64,000 bases of DNA from CAVQCT01 sp964371785 (GTDB lineage: Bacteria; Zixibacteria; MSB-5A5; GN15; FEB-12). Shown piece after piece: positions 52,368 to 60,776 of this stretch. The first letter of the stretch is position 1. Each line of letters starts with the position of its first letter. Location of the stretch: NCBI GenBank assembly GCA_964371785.1, contig CAYJOL010000002.1:372001-436000 (forward strand). The letters are read 5' to 3'. The notes beneath the pieces are model-generated. The model was not told the origin of the DNA. It did no database searches and saw only the letters and a list, made by a program, of their open reading frames with translations. A program made the position numbers and the translations under genes.

Positions 52368-52397
52368 CCGAACAACTTGCCATATGTCACACGACTT

Positions 52398-52475
52398 TTA
52401 CGGCGTAATCCGGCCCTCGTTTCTACAACAACAGCAACAACAGTTGGAAAGATTCAGGAGACTTTGGCGGATCAT
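52398..52475 (-). CDS. Cysteine-rich leader peptide (attenuation)
   Basis: A 25-codon frame from ATG 52475 (AAGG 8 nt before) to TAA 52400-52398. Codons 12-17 are six consecutive cysteine codons (TGT TGT TGC TGT TGT TGT), preceded by MIRQSLLNLSN and followed by RNEGRITP. The setting is complete: promoter 27 nt upstream, terminator 30 nt downstream, then cysteine biosynthesis genes. By the logic of known amino-acid leader peptides, low charged tRNA-Cys stalls ribosomes in the Cys run and prevents termination, so the operon is expressed only when cysteine is scarce. Confidence 0.85.
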   Translation of the reverse strand: MIRQSLLNLSNCCCCCCRNEGRITP

Positions 52476-52508
52476 TGTTTCTTGCCTTAATCTTGAGTAT
52501 TTGTATCC

Positions 52509-52536
52509 AATATACCGATTCTGCCCGGATTGTCAA
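52509..52536 (-). promoter_or_regulatory. Promoter of the Cys-attenuated operon
   Basis: On the minus strand TTGACA (52536-52531), 16-nt spacer, TATATT (52514-52509). It predicts a start near 52502, leaving 27 nt before the leader peptide. Confidence 0.7.
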
Positions 52537-52630
52537 GGCGAATTTGCTGCACCAGGACCAAGGGCTGTTCGAAGGCCGGTAATGTCTTCGAGCCCGCCCG
52601 GCTGTCATCATAACGTCCACAGAAATACCA

Positions 52631-52658
52631 TTGACAAATCCTGAAACCTCCGTAAATT
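52631..52658 (+). promoter_or_regulatory. Promoter of the candidate small RNA
   Basis: TTGACA (52631-52636), 16-nt spacer, TAAATT (52653-52658), start expected near 52665. A terminator 180 nt later closes the transcript. Confidence 0.55.
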
Positions 52659-52664
52659 ATCGTC

Positions 52665-52846
52665 GTAACTGAATTAGAAAAGAAACCGGAATTTTCGAAG
52701 CCCTGAAAGGAGGCGTTACCTGATGACAGCAATTGCGAACATGGCGGGTGGTGACGTACGCCTCGGATGGGCCAAGGAATAGTCCGGCAGTTTTGCTGAC
52801 CTGACTTTTTCGTAGTGATCGGCCTTCCCCAGCGGAAGGTTTTTTT
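52665..52846 (+). ncRNA. Candidate small structured RNA (6S-like or leader) before rsgA
   Basis: A unit of about 180 nt runs from the predicted start to the terminator and has no good reading frame. Its parts fold into one long imperfect hairpin: CCGGA pairs with TCCGG, GCCC with GGGC and GAGGCGT with ACGCCTC (about 52706-52777), separated by unpaired stretches of about 10 nt on each side. The shape resembles a 6S RNA with central bubble, but no 6S-specific sequence was recognised. As the terminator lies about 140 nt before rsgA, a riboswitch-like leader is the alternative. Confidence 0.4.
52823..52846 (+). terminator. Terminator of the candidate small RNA
   Basis: CCTTCC (52823-52828), 5-nt loop, GGAAGG (52834-52839), then seven T (52840-52846). 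Confidence 0.85.
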
Positions 52847-52983
52847 GTGCCTGCTCCGGGCGCACCATGCGCATCCATAAAGTAATCACCGTACAGAAAT
52901 ATCGAACGGCCGCCAGGATCGGACGGTCCCACTGCTAATGGGTTCCCTCGGACGTGACGGCGAATAGAGGCAAGAAATTTATC

Positions 52984-54069
52984 ATGCACTTACATACAAT
53001 CGGATGGCATCCGTTTTTTGAAGCTCAGTTTAATGAATTGACCGAGAATCACCTTTACCCCGCGCGCGTGGTGGAGGAACATCGGGAACGTTATATCGTC
53101 TGGTCCGAACCTGGTGAATTCACCGCCCAGGTTTCCGGTAAATTCCGCCACGGCACCGTCTGGCGGAGCGATTTCCCCGCGGTCGGCGACTGGGTTGCCA
53201 TCGAACAGGCCGATCAAGAGCACGCCGTTATCCATGTTCTCCTGCCGCGCCGCACGGCATTCGTACGATTGGAGGTTAACGCGAATGCCAAAACGGACAA
53301 TCAAGTCCTGGCGGCCAATGTTGACACAGTCTTTTTAGTGAGCGCGCTGGATCGAGAATTCAACGTCCGGCGAATTGAACGGTATCTGACGATCGCCTGG
53401 GACAGCGGTGTATCGCCGGTCATTATCCTCAATAAGGCCGACCTGTGCGACCGTCTTGAAGCGTGTCTGGCTGAAACCGAAGCGGTGGCGATCGGCGTGC
53501 CGATCCACACCATGAGCGCCCTTGCGGACGATGGCCTCGGGAGTCTGCAGAGCTATCTTGTTCCCGGCAAAACACTCGCATTTCTCGGTTCATCGGGTGT
53601 CGGCAAATCAACGATCATCAATCGTCTGCTGGGCGAAGATCGTCAAGAGACCGGTGAGATCAGCCACGCGGTCAACAAGGGTCGTCACACCACCACCAAG
53701 CGCGAGTTGATCCTCCATCCGAGCGGCTCCATCCTGCTGGACACACCGGGTCTGCGGCAACTGGGGATGTGGTCCGATGACAGCGGGTTGGATCATACTT
53801 TTGAAGATGTAGCGTCGATGGCTGCCTCATGCCGTTTTTCTGACTGCACCCACACCGATGAACCCGGCTGTGCGGTGCTGGCCGGTCTTGAGTCCGGGCA
53901 GCTGGATCCGAAACGGTTGGAGTCGTACCGCCGCCTGCAGCGGGAGATTGCTTTTCAGGAGCGTCGCAAGGACAAAGCCGCGCAGAACAAGGTCAATCGG
54001 GAATTCGCAAAGCGTATCCGGACCCACCAGCAATTCATGAAGGAGCTTCGCAAGAAGGGATTGCGGTAA
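52984..54069 (+). CDS. rsgA: Ribosome small subunit-dependent GTPase RsgA
   Basis: A 361-residue circularly permuted GTPase that assists late maturation of the 30S subunit. An OB fold (about 25-95) precedes the G domain, in which G4 NKAD (150-153) comes before the P-loop GSSGVGKST (202-210), switch GRHTTTKREL and DTPGLRQLG. A zinc site C283, C288, H290 and C296 and a basic C-terminal helix follow. A frame extension to GTG 52954 exists, but ATG 52984 fits family length better. The G motifs are intact. Confidence 0.93.
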   Translation: MHLHTIGWHPFFEAQFNELTENHLYPARVVEEHRERYIVWSEPGEFTAQVSGKFRHGTVWRSDFPAVGDWVAIEQADQEHAVIHVLLPRRTAFVRLEVNANAKTDNQVLAANVDTVFLVSALDREFNVRRIERYLTIAWDSGVSPVIILNKADLCDRLEACLAETEAVAIGVPIHTMSALADDGLGSLQSYLVPGKTLAFLGSSGVGKSTIINRLLGEDRQETGEISHAVNKGRHTTTKRELILHPSGSILLDTPGLRQLGMWSDDSGLDHTFEDVASMAASCRFSDCTHTDEPGCAVLAGLESGQLDPKRLESYRRLQREIAFQERRKDKAAQNKVNREFAKRIRTHQQFMKELRKKGLR

Positions 54070-54089
54070 CAATTATAGATGGCATGCCA

Positions 54090-54180
54090 CCCGGCGTACC
54101 TCTCGCGCGAAAGCGGGAGCCTATGGTTAGCATGCCGCCAGAGATGTCATCCTCGTGCATGCGGGGATCCATCTTGGCTT
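54090..54180. repeat. Two degenerate REP-like palindromic repeats
   Basis: The 150-bp gap between rsgA and the convergent gene contains two related units, CTCGCGCGAAAGCGGGAGCC at about 54101-54120 and TCCTCGTGCATGCGGGGATCC at about 54150-54170. Both have the form (T/C)CNCG-N-CG(A/T)GAT-like palindrome of dispersed extragenic repeats found in many genomes. Other copies are not in this window. Confidence 0.5.
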
Positions 54181-54221
54181 GCGCTGGGGAGGAAAGTGTT
54201 CGAGGCTCCTGCCGTTTATGC

Positions 54222-55430
54222 TCACCCCTTCACCAGCCGTTCGGCTAGGAGGTGCAAGAAAAGGCCGACATCGGTAACGAGTCCTATTGTCTGAAGCGAC
54301 CCACGGTCCTTGAGCTTGGTCACCACCGCAGGATTGATATCCACGCAGACAGTCAACACCCGCGCCGGAATCATGTTGCCGACCGCTATCGAATGCAGCA
54401 TCGAAGACAACATCAGCACGATATCCGCACCTTTGAGAATTTTGAAATGCTCGTCCTGCGCAATGTTCATGTCGGTCACGGTATCCGGCAACGGTCCGTC
54501 GTCGCGTAATGATCCGGCCAGGCTGAAAGGAATCCCCGCTTTGACTGCAGAGTACATGACACCACCCCGGAGCGTGCCTTCGGCCACCAGATTAGCCACC
54601 GAGCCTGCCCGGCGGACTTCGTTGATCGCCCGAAGATGGTTCCGGTGACCCATCTCGACCGGCCGCCCGGTGCTGAGGTCGATACCCAGCGAGGTTCCGT
54701 AGAGACTTGACTCTATATCATGCACGGCCAGGGCATTGCCGGCCAATAGGGCGTGAACAAATCCGTGGTCGATCAATCTCGCCAGCTCAACTCCGCCGCC
54801 GGTGTGCACGATTACCGGTCCAGCCACGGCGACAACTCGCTTGCTTTTATCTTTGAGATGCTCAGCCACCCGGTCGACAAACAGGCGGACTTTCCGCTCC
54901 GTGGAGACATCGCCGGACATAAACGAGAAATCCGCCCGGTCCCGCTCGACAAACTCCGGCTGGACTTTGACTCCCTGAATCCCAAGCACTACCTTGTCGC
55001 CTTTTTTGACATCTCGGAACTTCTTCACCATCGCCCGCTTGCCATCTACTACAATCACGCCATCCATACGGAGATTCTCCACCGGCAGCCAGTCGCCGTT
55101 TACCCGGACCAGCGTATCATGGTTGGTCGTGCTGTAGAAGTCCGAAGGAACGACACCATCAGCTGGGGCCTCGCCCAGATTAACCTTCTCGTCCTTGTCG
55201 ATCTGGCAGCCCAGGGTGGATAGCTTGAGAAGTATTGCGTTCAGGGCGGTTGGATCCTCGGCCTTGATTTTCAGCTTCGCGTGGGAATACTCGTCGTTGG
55301 TACGCCCAATACGGAAATCGAGGATTTCATACGACCCGCCATCGGCAATCACCGTATCAAGAATTTGCCGCATAAGGCCGGAATCGATCAGATGACCTTC
55401 GGTCGAGATTACTTTTTCCATATTTGTCAT
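54222..55430 (-). CDS. TIGR00300-family LOR/SDH protein (ornithine cyclodeaminase type)
   Basis: A 402-residue protein of the TIGR00300 family, known from archaea and cyanobacteria, with members acting as ornithine cyclodeaminase. It has an N-terminal LOR/SDH substrate-binding domain (TEGHLIDSGLMRQILDTVIA) and a Rossmann-like domain (VVAVAGPVIVHTGGG, NALAVHDIESSLYGTSLGID). The frame can reach TTG 55469, but ATG 55430 is the more likely start. It is divergent from hflX. Ornithine to proline conversion is the best guess. Confidence 0.78.
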   Translation of the reverse strand: MTNMEKVISTEGHLIDSGLMRQILDTVIADGGSYEILDFRIGRTNDEYSHAKLKIKAEDPTALNAILLKLSTLGCQIDKDEKVNLGEAPADGVVPSDFYSTTNHDTLVRVNGDWLPVENLRMDGVIVVDGKRAMVKKFRDVKKGDKVVLGIQGVKVQPEFVERDRADFSFMSGDVSTERKVRLFVDRVAEHLKDKSKRVVAVAGPVIVHTGGGVELARLIDHGFVHALLAGNALAVHDIESSLYGTSLGIDLSTGRPVEMGHRNHLRAINEVRRAGSVANLVAEGTLRGGVMYSAVKAGIPFSLAGSLRDDGPLPDTVTDMNIAQDEHFKILKGADIVLMLSSMLHSIAVGNMIPARVLTVCVDINPAVVTKLKDRGSLQTIGLVTDVGLFLHLLAERLVKG

Positions 55431-55491
55431 GTCTACTATATCGGATTGACAGTCGAGAATCTTGGCCAACTGGTGCGCACGAAATCCCGGA

Positions 55492-55520
55492 TTGATAAAA
55501 TCACGTTCATCGCGTATAAT
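55492..55520 (+). promoter_or_regulatory. hflX promoter giving leaderless mRNA
   Basis: TTGATA (55492-55497), 17-nt spacer, perfect TATAAT (55515-55520). ATG 55529 begins only 8 nt after the -10 box, where RNA should start, so the mRNA has almost no leader and no ribosome site. Confidence 0.65.
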
Positions 55521-55528
55521 AATAGTAT

Positions 55529-56638
55529 ATGATAGCCTACCGCAAGGTCGAGAGTGAGAAAGCCATATTAATCGGGTTGGCGAGAGATTTTCGCCAGAAA
55601 AGAGGTATCGAGGAATCCCTGGACGAACTGGCTCGGCTCACTTATTCGGCGGGAGCGCAGGTAGTCGGGCGACGGATTCAGACCCGACCCAAACCGGACC
55701 CGGCGTTCTATATCGGCAAAGGATTGGTACAAGAGCTCAAGGAACAGCTCGAAACAAACGGGGCGAACAGCGTCATTTTCGATGACACGCTCAGTCCGGC
55801 ACAGCAGCGGAATCTCGAAGAAGAACTTCAGGCCAAAGTAATCGACCGGCCGATCCTTATCCTGGATATTTTCGCGACCCGAGCAAGAACGGCGGCGGCC
55901 CGCCTGCAGGTGGAACTCGCCCAGCTTGAATATACTCTGCCGCGCTTGACCGGTGCCTGGGTGCACTTCTCTCGTCAGTACGGAGGTATCGGCGCCAAGG
56001 GTCCCGGTGAAACGCAGCTTGAAATCGACCGCCGCCAGATCCGCACCAAGATCGCCACGCTCAAAGACCGGCTGAAAAAGCTCGACCGTCAGCGGGCCAC
56101 CCAGCGCAAGCGAAGACAGGACCTGTTTAATGTCGCTCTGGTTGGCTATACCAACGCCGGCAAGTCTACTCTTTTCAACCTGTTGACCAAATCCGAAGTT
56201 CGGACCGAAGACATGCTGTTTACTACGCTTGATTCCACCACCCGTATGATGTCTTCGGGCTATCCATGTGTCGTTCTCTTTTCCGACACGGTCGGCTTCA
56301 TCAAGAAACTGCCGCACCAACTGGTCGAGTCATTCAAGTCTACTCTTGAGGAAGTCACCCTGGCTGACTTGCTGATACTCGTGGTGGATTGCTCCGAGGA
56401 ACAGTATCAGGAAAGAATTACCCACACGCGCGAAGTTCTCACGGAAATCGGGGCACAGGACGTACCTTATGTGTTGGTATATAATAAGATAGACCTGATT
56501 GACGAATTTCAGCCTGTCCCGGATTCATCGGTCAAGTCTTTTGGCATTTCGGCAGCCCAGAACAAGGGAATTGCCGCCCTGCAGGCGGAAATAATCGCTG
56601 CTTCATCAGGTCACCTCAGGCAAAAATCACAAATCTGA
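55529..56638 (+). CDS. hflX: Ribosome-associated GTPase HflX
   Basis: A 369-residue HflX GTPase, which binds stalled or stressed ribosomes and splits them. The N-terminal nucleotide-binding domain has PDPAFYIGKGLVQEL and VIFDDTLSPAQQRNLE; the linker GGIGAKGPGETQLEIDRR is diagnostic; the G domain has GYTNAGKST, DTVGFIKKLPHQLV and NKID. It is shorter than E. coli HflX at the C-terminus. It is divergent from the TIGR00300 gene and precedes a response regulator. Confidence 0.94.
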   Translation: MIAYRKVESEKAILIGLARDFRQKRGIEESLDELARLTYSAGAQVVGRRIQTRPKPDPAFYIGKGLVQELKEQLETNGANSVIFDDTLSPAQQRNLEEELQAKVIDRPILILDIFATRARTAAARLQVELAQLEYTLPRLTGAWVHFSRQYGGIGAKGPGETQLEIDRRQIRTKIATLKDRLKKLDRQRATQRKRRQDLFNVALVGYTNAGKSTLFNLLTKSEVRTEDMLFTTLDSTTRMMSSGYPCVVLFSDTVGFIKKLPHQLVESFKSTLEEVTLADLLILVVDCSEEQYQERITHTREVLTEIGAQDVPYVLVYNKIDLIDEFQPVPDSSVKSFGISAAQNKGIAALQAEIIAASSGHLRQKSQI

Positions 56639-56683
56639 CTAATTTTGCCAAGCGTATTACCGATAACAAAATAGAGGTAATAT

Positions 56684-57040
56684 ATGGCAAAATCTATACT
56701 CATCGTGGACGACAACCCGAATATGTCATCTCTGTTATCTGAGATGCTCGAGGTCTTCGACTATCATTCGGTGCGCGCTGATGATGGTTCCGATGCTCTG
56801 GTCAAACTCGAATCCGGTGACTTTTCCATGGTCATTACCGACATGCGCATGCCCAATATGAGCGGCCTCGAGCTGCTTGAAAAAGTGAAGCAGAAATATC
56901 CGAAACTTCCGGTCGTGTTGATCTCCGGATATTCCGTGGACAACGCCGGAACGAAAGACAACAGCGTGAAGCCGGACGGATTTCTGGCCAAGCCGTTCAT
57001 GATGTCGGACATCGAGCAGCTGCTGAACTCTTTGCTGTAG
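56684..57040 (+). CDS. Single-domain response regulator (CheY-like)
   Basis: A 118-residue receiver domain: acidic pair D10/D11 (ILIVDDNPNM), phosphoacceptor D53 (VITDMRMPNMSG) and K in FLAKPF. No output domain. A histidine kinase partner is not nearby. AGAGG precedes ATG 56684. Confidence 0.92.
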   Translation: MAKSILIVDDNPNMSSLLSEMLEVFDYHSVRADDGSDALVKLESGDFSMVITDMRMPNMSGLELLEKVKQKYPKLPVVLISGYSVDNAGTKDNSVKPDGFLAKPFMMSDIEQLLNSLL

Positions 57041-57083
57041 TGCGCATCTGTCGCTTTTGTTTTGGACAAGATTGTTCTATCTT

Positions 57084-57120
57084 CCCGTTGAACAAGTACA
57101 CCTTGAGCAACGGGATTTTT
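57084..57120 (+). terminator. Terminator or attenuator hairpin before the Crp/Fnr gene
   Basis: CCCGTTG (57084-57090) pairs with CAACGGG (57108-57114), followed by ATTTTT (57115-57120). It ends the response-regulator transcript; its 3' arm also lies where the ribosome site of the next gene should be. Confidence 0.6.
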
Positions 57121-57121
57121 A

Positions 57122-57796
57122 TTGCGCCAGATATTCAAAATCTCTCAGCTGTTCTCGCAACTCGATGAATCCACGCTCGCCGAGCTCGAGCAGGCGTCAT
57201 CTATCAAACATGCCACCCGCGGCGAGTTGCTTTTCTACGAAGGGGACCCGGCGACCTCGTTTTTTGTGGTCGGCACCGGCAAAGTCAAAGTCTTCAAACT
57301 GTCAGCCGAAGGAAAAGAACAAATCCTGCTTATTGCGGGTCCCGGTGATTCGTTTGCCGAGGCGGCGATGTTCACCGGACGCAAGTTTCCGGCATCGGCC
57401 CAGGCGCTCGAAGATTCCGAACTGCTGGTAGTGAACCGAAACCGGTTTATCGCCGTACTTGAGCGAAACCCCGCAATCGCGCTTAACATGATAGCTGAGT
57501 TTTCCGTGCTGCTTCACAAGCTTACCCGCCTGGTCGGTGAGCTGTCGCTCACTGACGTCACTACCCGGCTGGCTTATTATCTGCTCGACCGGATCGACGA
57601 ACACGGGGAGGCTTCGGCTCCGGTGATCCTGACTCTCTCGGACAAGAAGACAGTCCTGGCTTCGCTTCTGGGTACGATCCCGGAAACCCTTTCACGGTCG
57701 TTTCAGAAACTCACGCGCGATGGCGCGATAAAGGTCGATGGCGCCAAAATAGAAATCATCAATACCGAAAAACTCCGTGAGATGGCGGGGGAATGA
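57122..57796 (+). CDS. Crp/Fnr-family transcription regulator
   Basis: A 224-residue regulator: cyclic-nucleotide-binding-like beta barrel (ATRGELLFYEGDPATSFFVV, GKVKVFKLSAEGKEQILLIA, GPGDSFAEAAMFTGRKFPAS), a dimer helix and a C-terminal winged HTH (LSDKKTVLASLLGTIPETLS, then RSFQKLTRDGAIKVDG). No Fnr-type cysteine cluster is seen in the N-terminus. The start is TTG 57122, right after a hairpin. Ligand and targets unknown. Confidence 0.88.
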   Translation: MRQIFKISQLFSQLDESTLAELEQASSIKHATRGELLFYEGDPATSFFVVGTGKVKVFKLSAEGKEQILLIAGPGDSFAEAAMFTGRKFPASAQALEDSELLVVNRNRFIAVLERNPAIALNMIAEFSVLLHKLTRLVGELSLTDVTTRLAYYLLDRIDEHGEASAPVILTLSDKKTVLASLLGTIPETLSRSFQKLTRDGAIKVDGAKIEIINTEKLREMAGE

Positions 57797-57850
57797 GAAC
57801 GCGTTCCCACGGGTTGCTGAACATTGTAGCTATCGGGGCGTATCAGTAAT

Positions 57851-58390
57851 ATGACGCAGAGAATCGTGCTCACCGGCGCCCCCGGTTCAGGCAAAACGAA
57901 ATTTCTGGAATTGCTCCGTCGTGATCCCCGATTCGCGGATTTCGTCTTTCTTGAAGAGCTTGCCCGCCAGTTGTTACTTGAGAATCCGGAGTTCCGCAGG
58001 CATTGGGCGGAATTTCATCGCGAGATATATCGCCGTCAGATTCGACGGGAAGCGGAAACCGGGGAGAAACCGTTCGTGACCGATCGCGGGACGGTCGATG
58101 CCTTCGCCTTTCACCCGGAGACTCTGGGCGATGTCGGCACCACCCTGGAACGGGAATACGAGCGGTACACGGCCGTTCTTCATTTGCAGAGTTCGGCCAA
58201 TCTGGGGGAAGAGTACTATTCCAAAGATGCGATCAGGAATGAGAGTGCGGCCGATGCGATCGTTATCGAGAAAGCCTTGATCGAAGCCTGGAAGAAACAC
58301 CCCGGTTATCGGCTTATCCCAGCCGAAGAAAATCTGGATGATAAATATCAGAAATTCCTCACTATCGTGCTGGAGCTCATTGAACAATAA
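57851..58390 (+). CDS. P-loop NTPase (AAA_28-like)
   Basis: A 179-residue small ATPase: RIVLTGAPGSGKTKFLELL is the P-loop, FVFLEELARQLL and TDRGTVDAFAF contain the likely magnesium and catalytic acids. It fits the AAA_28/NadR-like kinase group, which may phosphorylate a small molecule. It follows the Crp/Fnr gene by 54 nt. Confidence 0.78.
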   Translation: MTQRIVLTGAPGSGKTKFLELLRRDPRFADFVFLEELARQLLLENPEFRRHWAEFHREIYRRQIRREAETGEKPFVTDRGTVDAFAFHPETLGDVGTTLEREYERYTAVLHLQSSANLGEEYYSKDAIRNESAADAIVIEKALIEAWKKHPGYRLIPAEENLDDKYQKFLTIVLELIEQ

Positions 58391-58462
58391 ATAATTGACA
58401 ACCACCAGCACGCTTCGTCTTCTTATGAGGAGTTTGAATATAACAAGAACGGGAAGGATATT

Positions 58463-60679
58463 ATGAAACAGTTCGTTTGGCTTACGATAACCCTTATCTG
58501 TCTGGGCCCACTCATATCGGCTGCCGATTCTGACTTTGCCAAAGCGTTCAAAGCGAATTACGGACTCATTGATATCGACCTTTCCGGCAGTCCGGGCGAG
58601 AAGACCGAGGTGAAAGATTTCGTCTATAAGAAAGACGTGGCCACGTTTACTTTCAAAGAAGGCACATTCTATCTGCTCAGGCCAATTCTCGGCCGGCCTA
58701 CGACGGCCCTGTTCATGGGAAAGGGCCATGTCGACATACAGATCCCCTCTCATGTGGAACAGCAGTCTTTACAGAGCATTTCCGGCGATACTGCCGTCAG
58801 TCAGGATTTTGAAATTTGCTTTATCCGTATGGCGGACAATTTGGACCAGAAACTCAAGGCTGCTTACGCCTTTGAGAGCGTTGAGTTGAAATGGAAGACT
58901 TTCACTCAGTTGAAACAAGAACATGCCGAGCAATATTTCAAACCGATTGTGCAACATGAATACGACAACTACTTCGAACTGCTTCGTTCTGTATACGAGC
59001 GCACCGAAGATGGCTACTTCTGGGCGTATTTTAACCGGTATGGCTTTACTTATGACCCCAGCGTCCCCGAAGAAATAAGCGTAACTTATGAGTTCCAAGA
59101 GGGAGAATTCATGCCTACGCTGGCGGCCAGATTCGAAAAGATGTCAGACGATCTGGTCGCGGACACGATGATGTCGCGGATAAGCTTTCCGACTACAGCG
59201 ATTGAGAAACATGGCGATATCGTAATGGGAGGGCTTGACGGTTCCCATATCGATAACGCCCGCTCGGATGTCAAAGTACTCATTAACGCAGACAGTCTGC
59301 GGTTCTTGTCTATCTTCCTGCATTTCAACCTGAAGATCGACTCGATTTATTACAGCGGAAAACCGGTCGATTACTACCACCGCAAAGACTTTACCTTCCT
59401 CGGCATCATGCTCCCGGAGTACCGTCACCGGGGAGACACGATTACGCTGACTTTCTGGTACGACGGCTTCAATTTTGACTATCTCATGCCATATGTGGAG
59501 AATCCAAATCCCTGCCCCCAGACCTTTACATTTACCGTTCCAAAAGGGTTCAACTATCTGATGCCGGGGATGGGTCCGATGCAGCGGGCCGAAAACGGGA
59601 TGGTTAGATTCGACGTCACTCCGGACGCTCCCTATGACAAATTCTACTTTCAGGGTTATGCTACCGGATATGACACGGTTTCAGCAATCTCGACTATTGG
59701 CATGACACTCAATTTCATCAAGTCCAAGAATATCGACAAGAGGATGGACTGTTTTGTGCCGGATGACATGTATGAGAATACGGCCATGGACGCGTTCAAT
59801 TACCTGTCGGGGCACATCGGAAGTCCGGCCGGAACTTTCGTCCTGTACGTATTCCCGGACGGCTCATTTTCCATGCCGGGACTTGTGGAGATCCCGCAGA
59901 TCCTCTGTTACAACCAGGGATCGCAAAGCGCGCTCGGAGGCTATTCCGTGTTCCCGGGTTATGCGATGGCCCGTCAATGGTTCGGTTCGTTGCTCAAACC
60001 CATATCATATCGCGACAACTGGCTGAAAGAGGCCACCGACGGATATTTGTCGCTTATCTTCGTGCAGAGCTCGGTCGGTGGCGGCGCCTATTACTCGAAT
60101 CTCATTATCAAGCGTGACTCCATTCGCACCCTGCGCGAACTCAACCGCGACCGGCCGCTGGCTGTCAGCGGGCGAAGCACCGAGAACATCCGTGGCCCCA
60201 AAGGATCATGGCTGTTTCACATGCTTCGCTATTTGATGTTCGACCTCGACACACATGATGATAGCAGATTCACGAAATTTCTGTTCGAGCTTTCCATGAC
60301 CTGCAACGGTAAGGCATATTCCAACGCCGACATCATCCGGCTCGCGGAGAAGCACTACGGTCAGCCACTTGACTGGTTCTTTAAAGAATGGCTGTATGAT
60401 TACGGTTACCCCGAATACACCGTTGATTATACTATCGCTCAGGAAGGAACCGATTATTACATCAACGCTTCCGTCAACACTACCGGGGTACGGAGTTATT
60501 TCCATATGCCGGTAATCATGCGGGTGGCATTTGAAAACGGTGAGTCCAAGTTTGTACGCCAGGATATCGCGGCCGAGGCCTCCACCTTCCGGCTCGGCCC
60601 GTATCCGAACAAACCAAAAGAGCTGGTCTTCAACGAACTGTATTCGGTGCTCTCGAAGGACAACGTCAGCAAACGATAA
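58463..60679 (+). CDS. Exported peptidase M1-fold protein without zinc ligands
   Basis: A 738-residue exported protein (signal peptide VWLTITLICLGPLISAA). The C-terminal half aligns with the M1 aminopeptidase catalytic domain: YAMARQWFGSLLKPISYRDN stands where M1 has HELAHQWFGNLV. The zinc motif HExxH is replaced by Y500-A-M-A-R504, while QWFG and the distal WLKEA (E523, at the right 19-residue distance) remain. KGSWLFHMLRYLMFD matches the later M1 helix. It should be unable to bind catalytic zinc, so a binding or structural role is inferred. Confidence 0.75.
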   Translation: MKQFVWLTITLICLGPLISAADSDFAKAFKANYGLIDIDLSGSPGEKTEVKDFVYKKDVATFTFKEGTFYLLRPILGRPTTALFMGKGHVDIQIPSHVEQQSLQSISGDTAVSQDFEICFIRMADNLDQKLKAAYAFESVELKWKTFTQLKQEHAEQYFKPIVQHEYDNYFELLRSVYERTEDGYFWAYFNRYGFTYDPSVPEEISVTYEFQEGEFMPTLAARFEKMSDDLVADTMMSRISFPTTAIEKHGDIVMGGLDGSHIDNARSDVKVLINADSLRFLSIFLHFNLKIDSIYYSGKPVDYYHRKDFTFLGIMLPEYRHRGDTITLTFWYDGFNFDYLMPYVENPNPCPQTFTFTVPKGFNYLMPGMGPMQRAENGMVRFDVTPDAPYDKFYFQGYATGYDTVSAISTIGMTLNFIKSKNIDKRMDCFVPDDMYENTAMDAFNYLSGHIGSPAGTFVLYVFPDGSFSMPGLVEIPQILCYNQGSQSALGGYSVFPGYAMARQWFGSLLKPISYRDNWLKEATDGYLSLIFVQSSVGGGAYYSNLIIKRDSIRTLRELNRDRPLAVSGRSTENIRGPKGSWLFHMLRYLMFDLDTHDDSRFTKFLFELSMTCNGKAYSNADIIRLAEKHYGQPLDWFFKEWLYDYGYPEYTVDYTIAQEGTDYYINASVNTTGVRSYFHMPVIMRVAFENGESKFVRQDIAAEASTFRLGPYPNKPKELVFNELYSVLSKDNVSKR

Positions 60680-60699
60680 ACACATTTCGAAAAAACCGG

Positions 60700-60744
60700 A
60701 ATCTCCCGCCGACCCCTCTTTCCGGCCGCGGGAGATTTTCTTTT
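60700..60744 (+). terminator. Terminator after the M1-fold gene
   Basis: A 10-bp perfect stem AATCTCCCGC (60700-60709)/GCGGGAGATT (60728-60737), followed by TTCTTTT to 60744. Confidence 0.9.
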
Positions 60745-60776
60745 GCAGCCGCACCTTCCACCGTATATACTGAATC

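Noticed and set aside
52273..52540. SAM or other riboswitch upstream of the transsulfuration operon
   Set aside because: No conserved SAM-box sequences; the Cys leader peptide and terminator explain the region.
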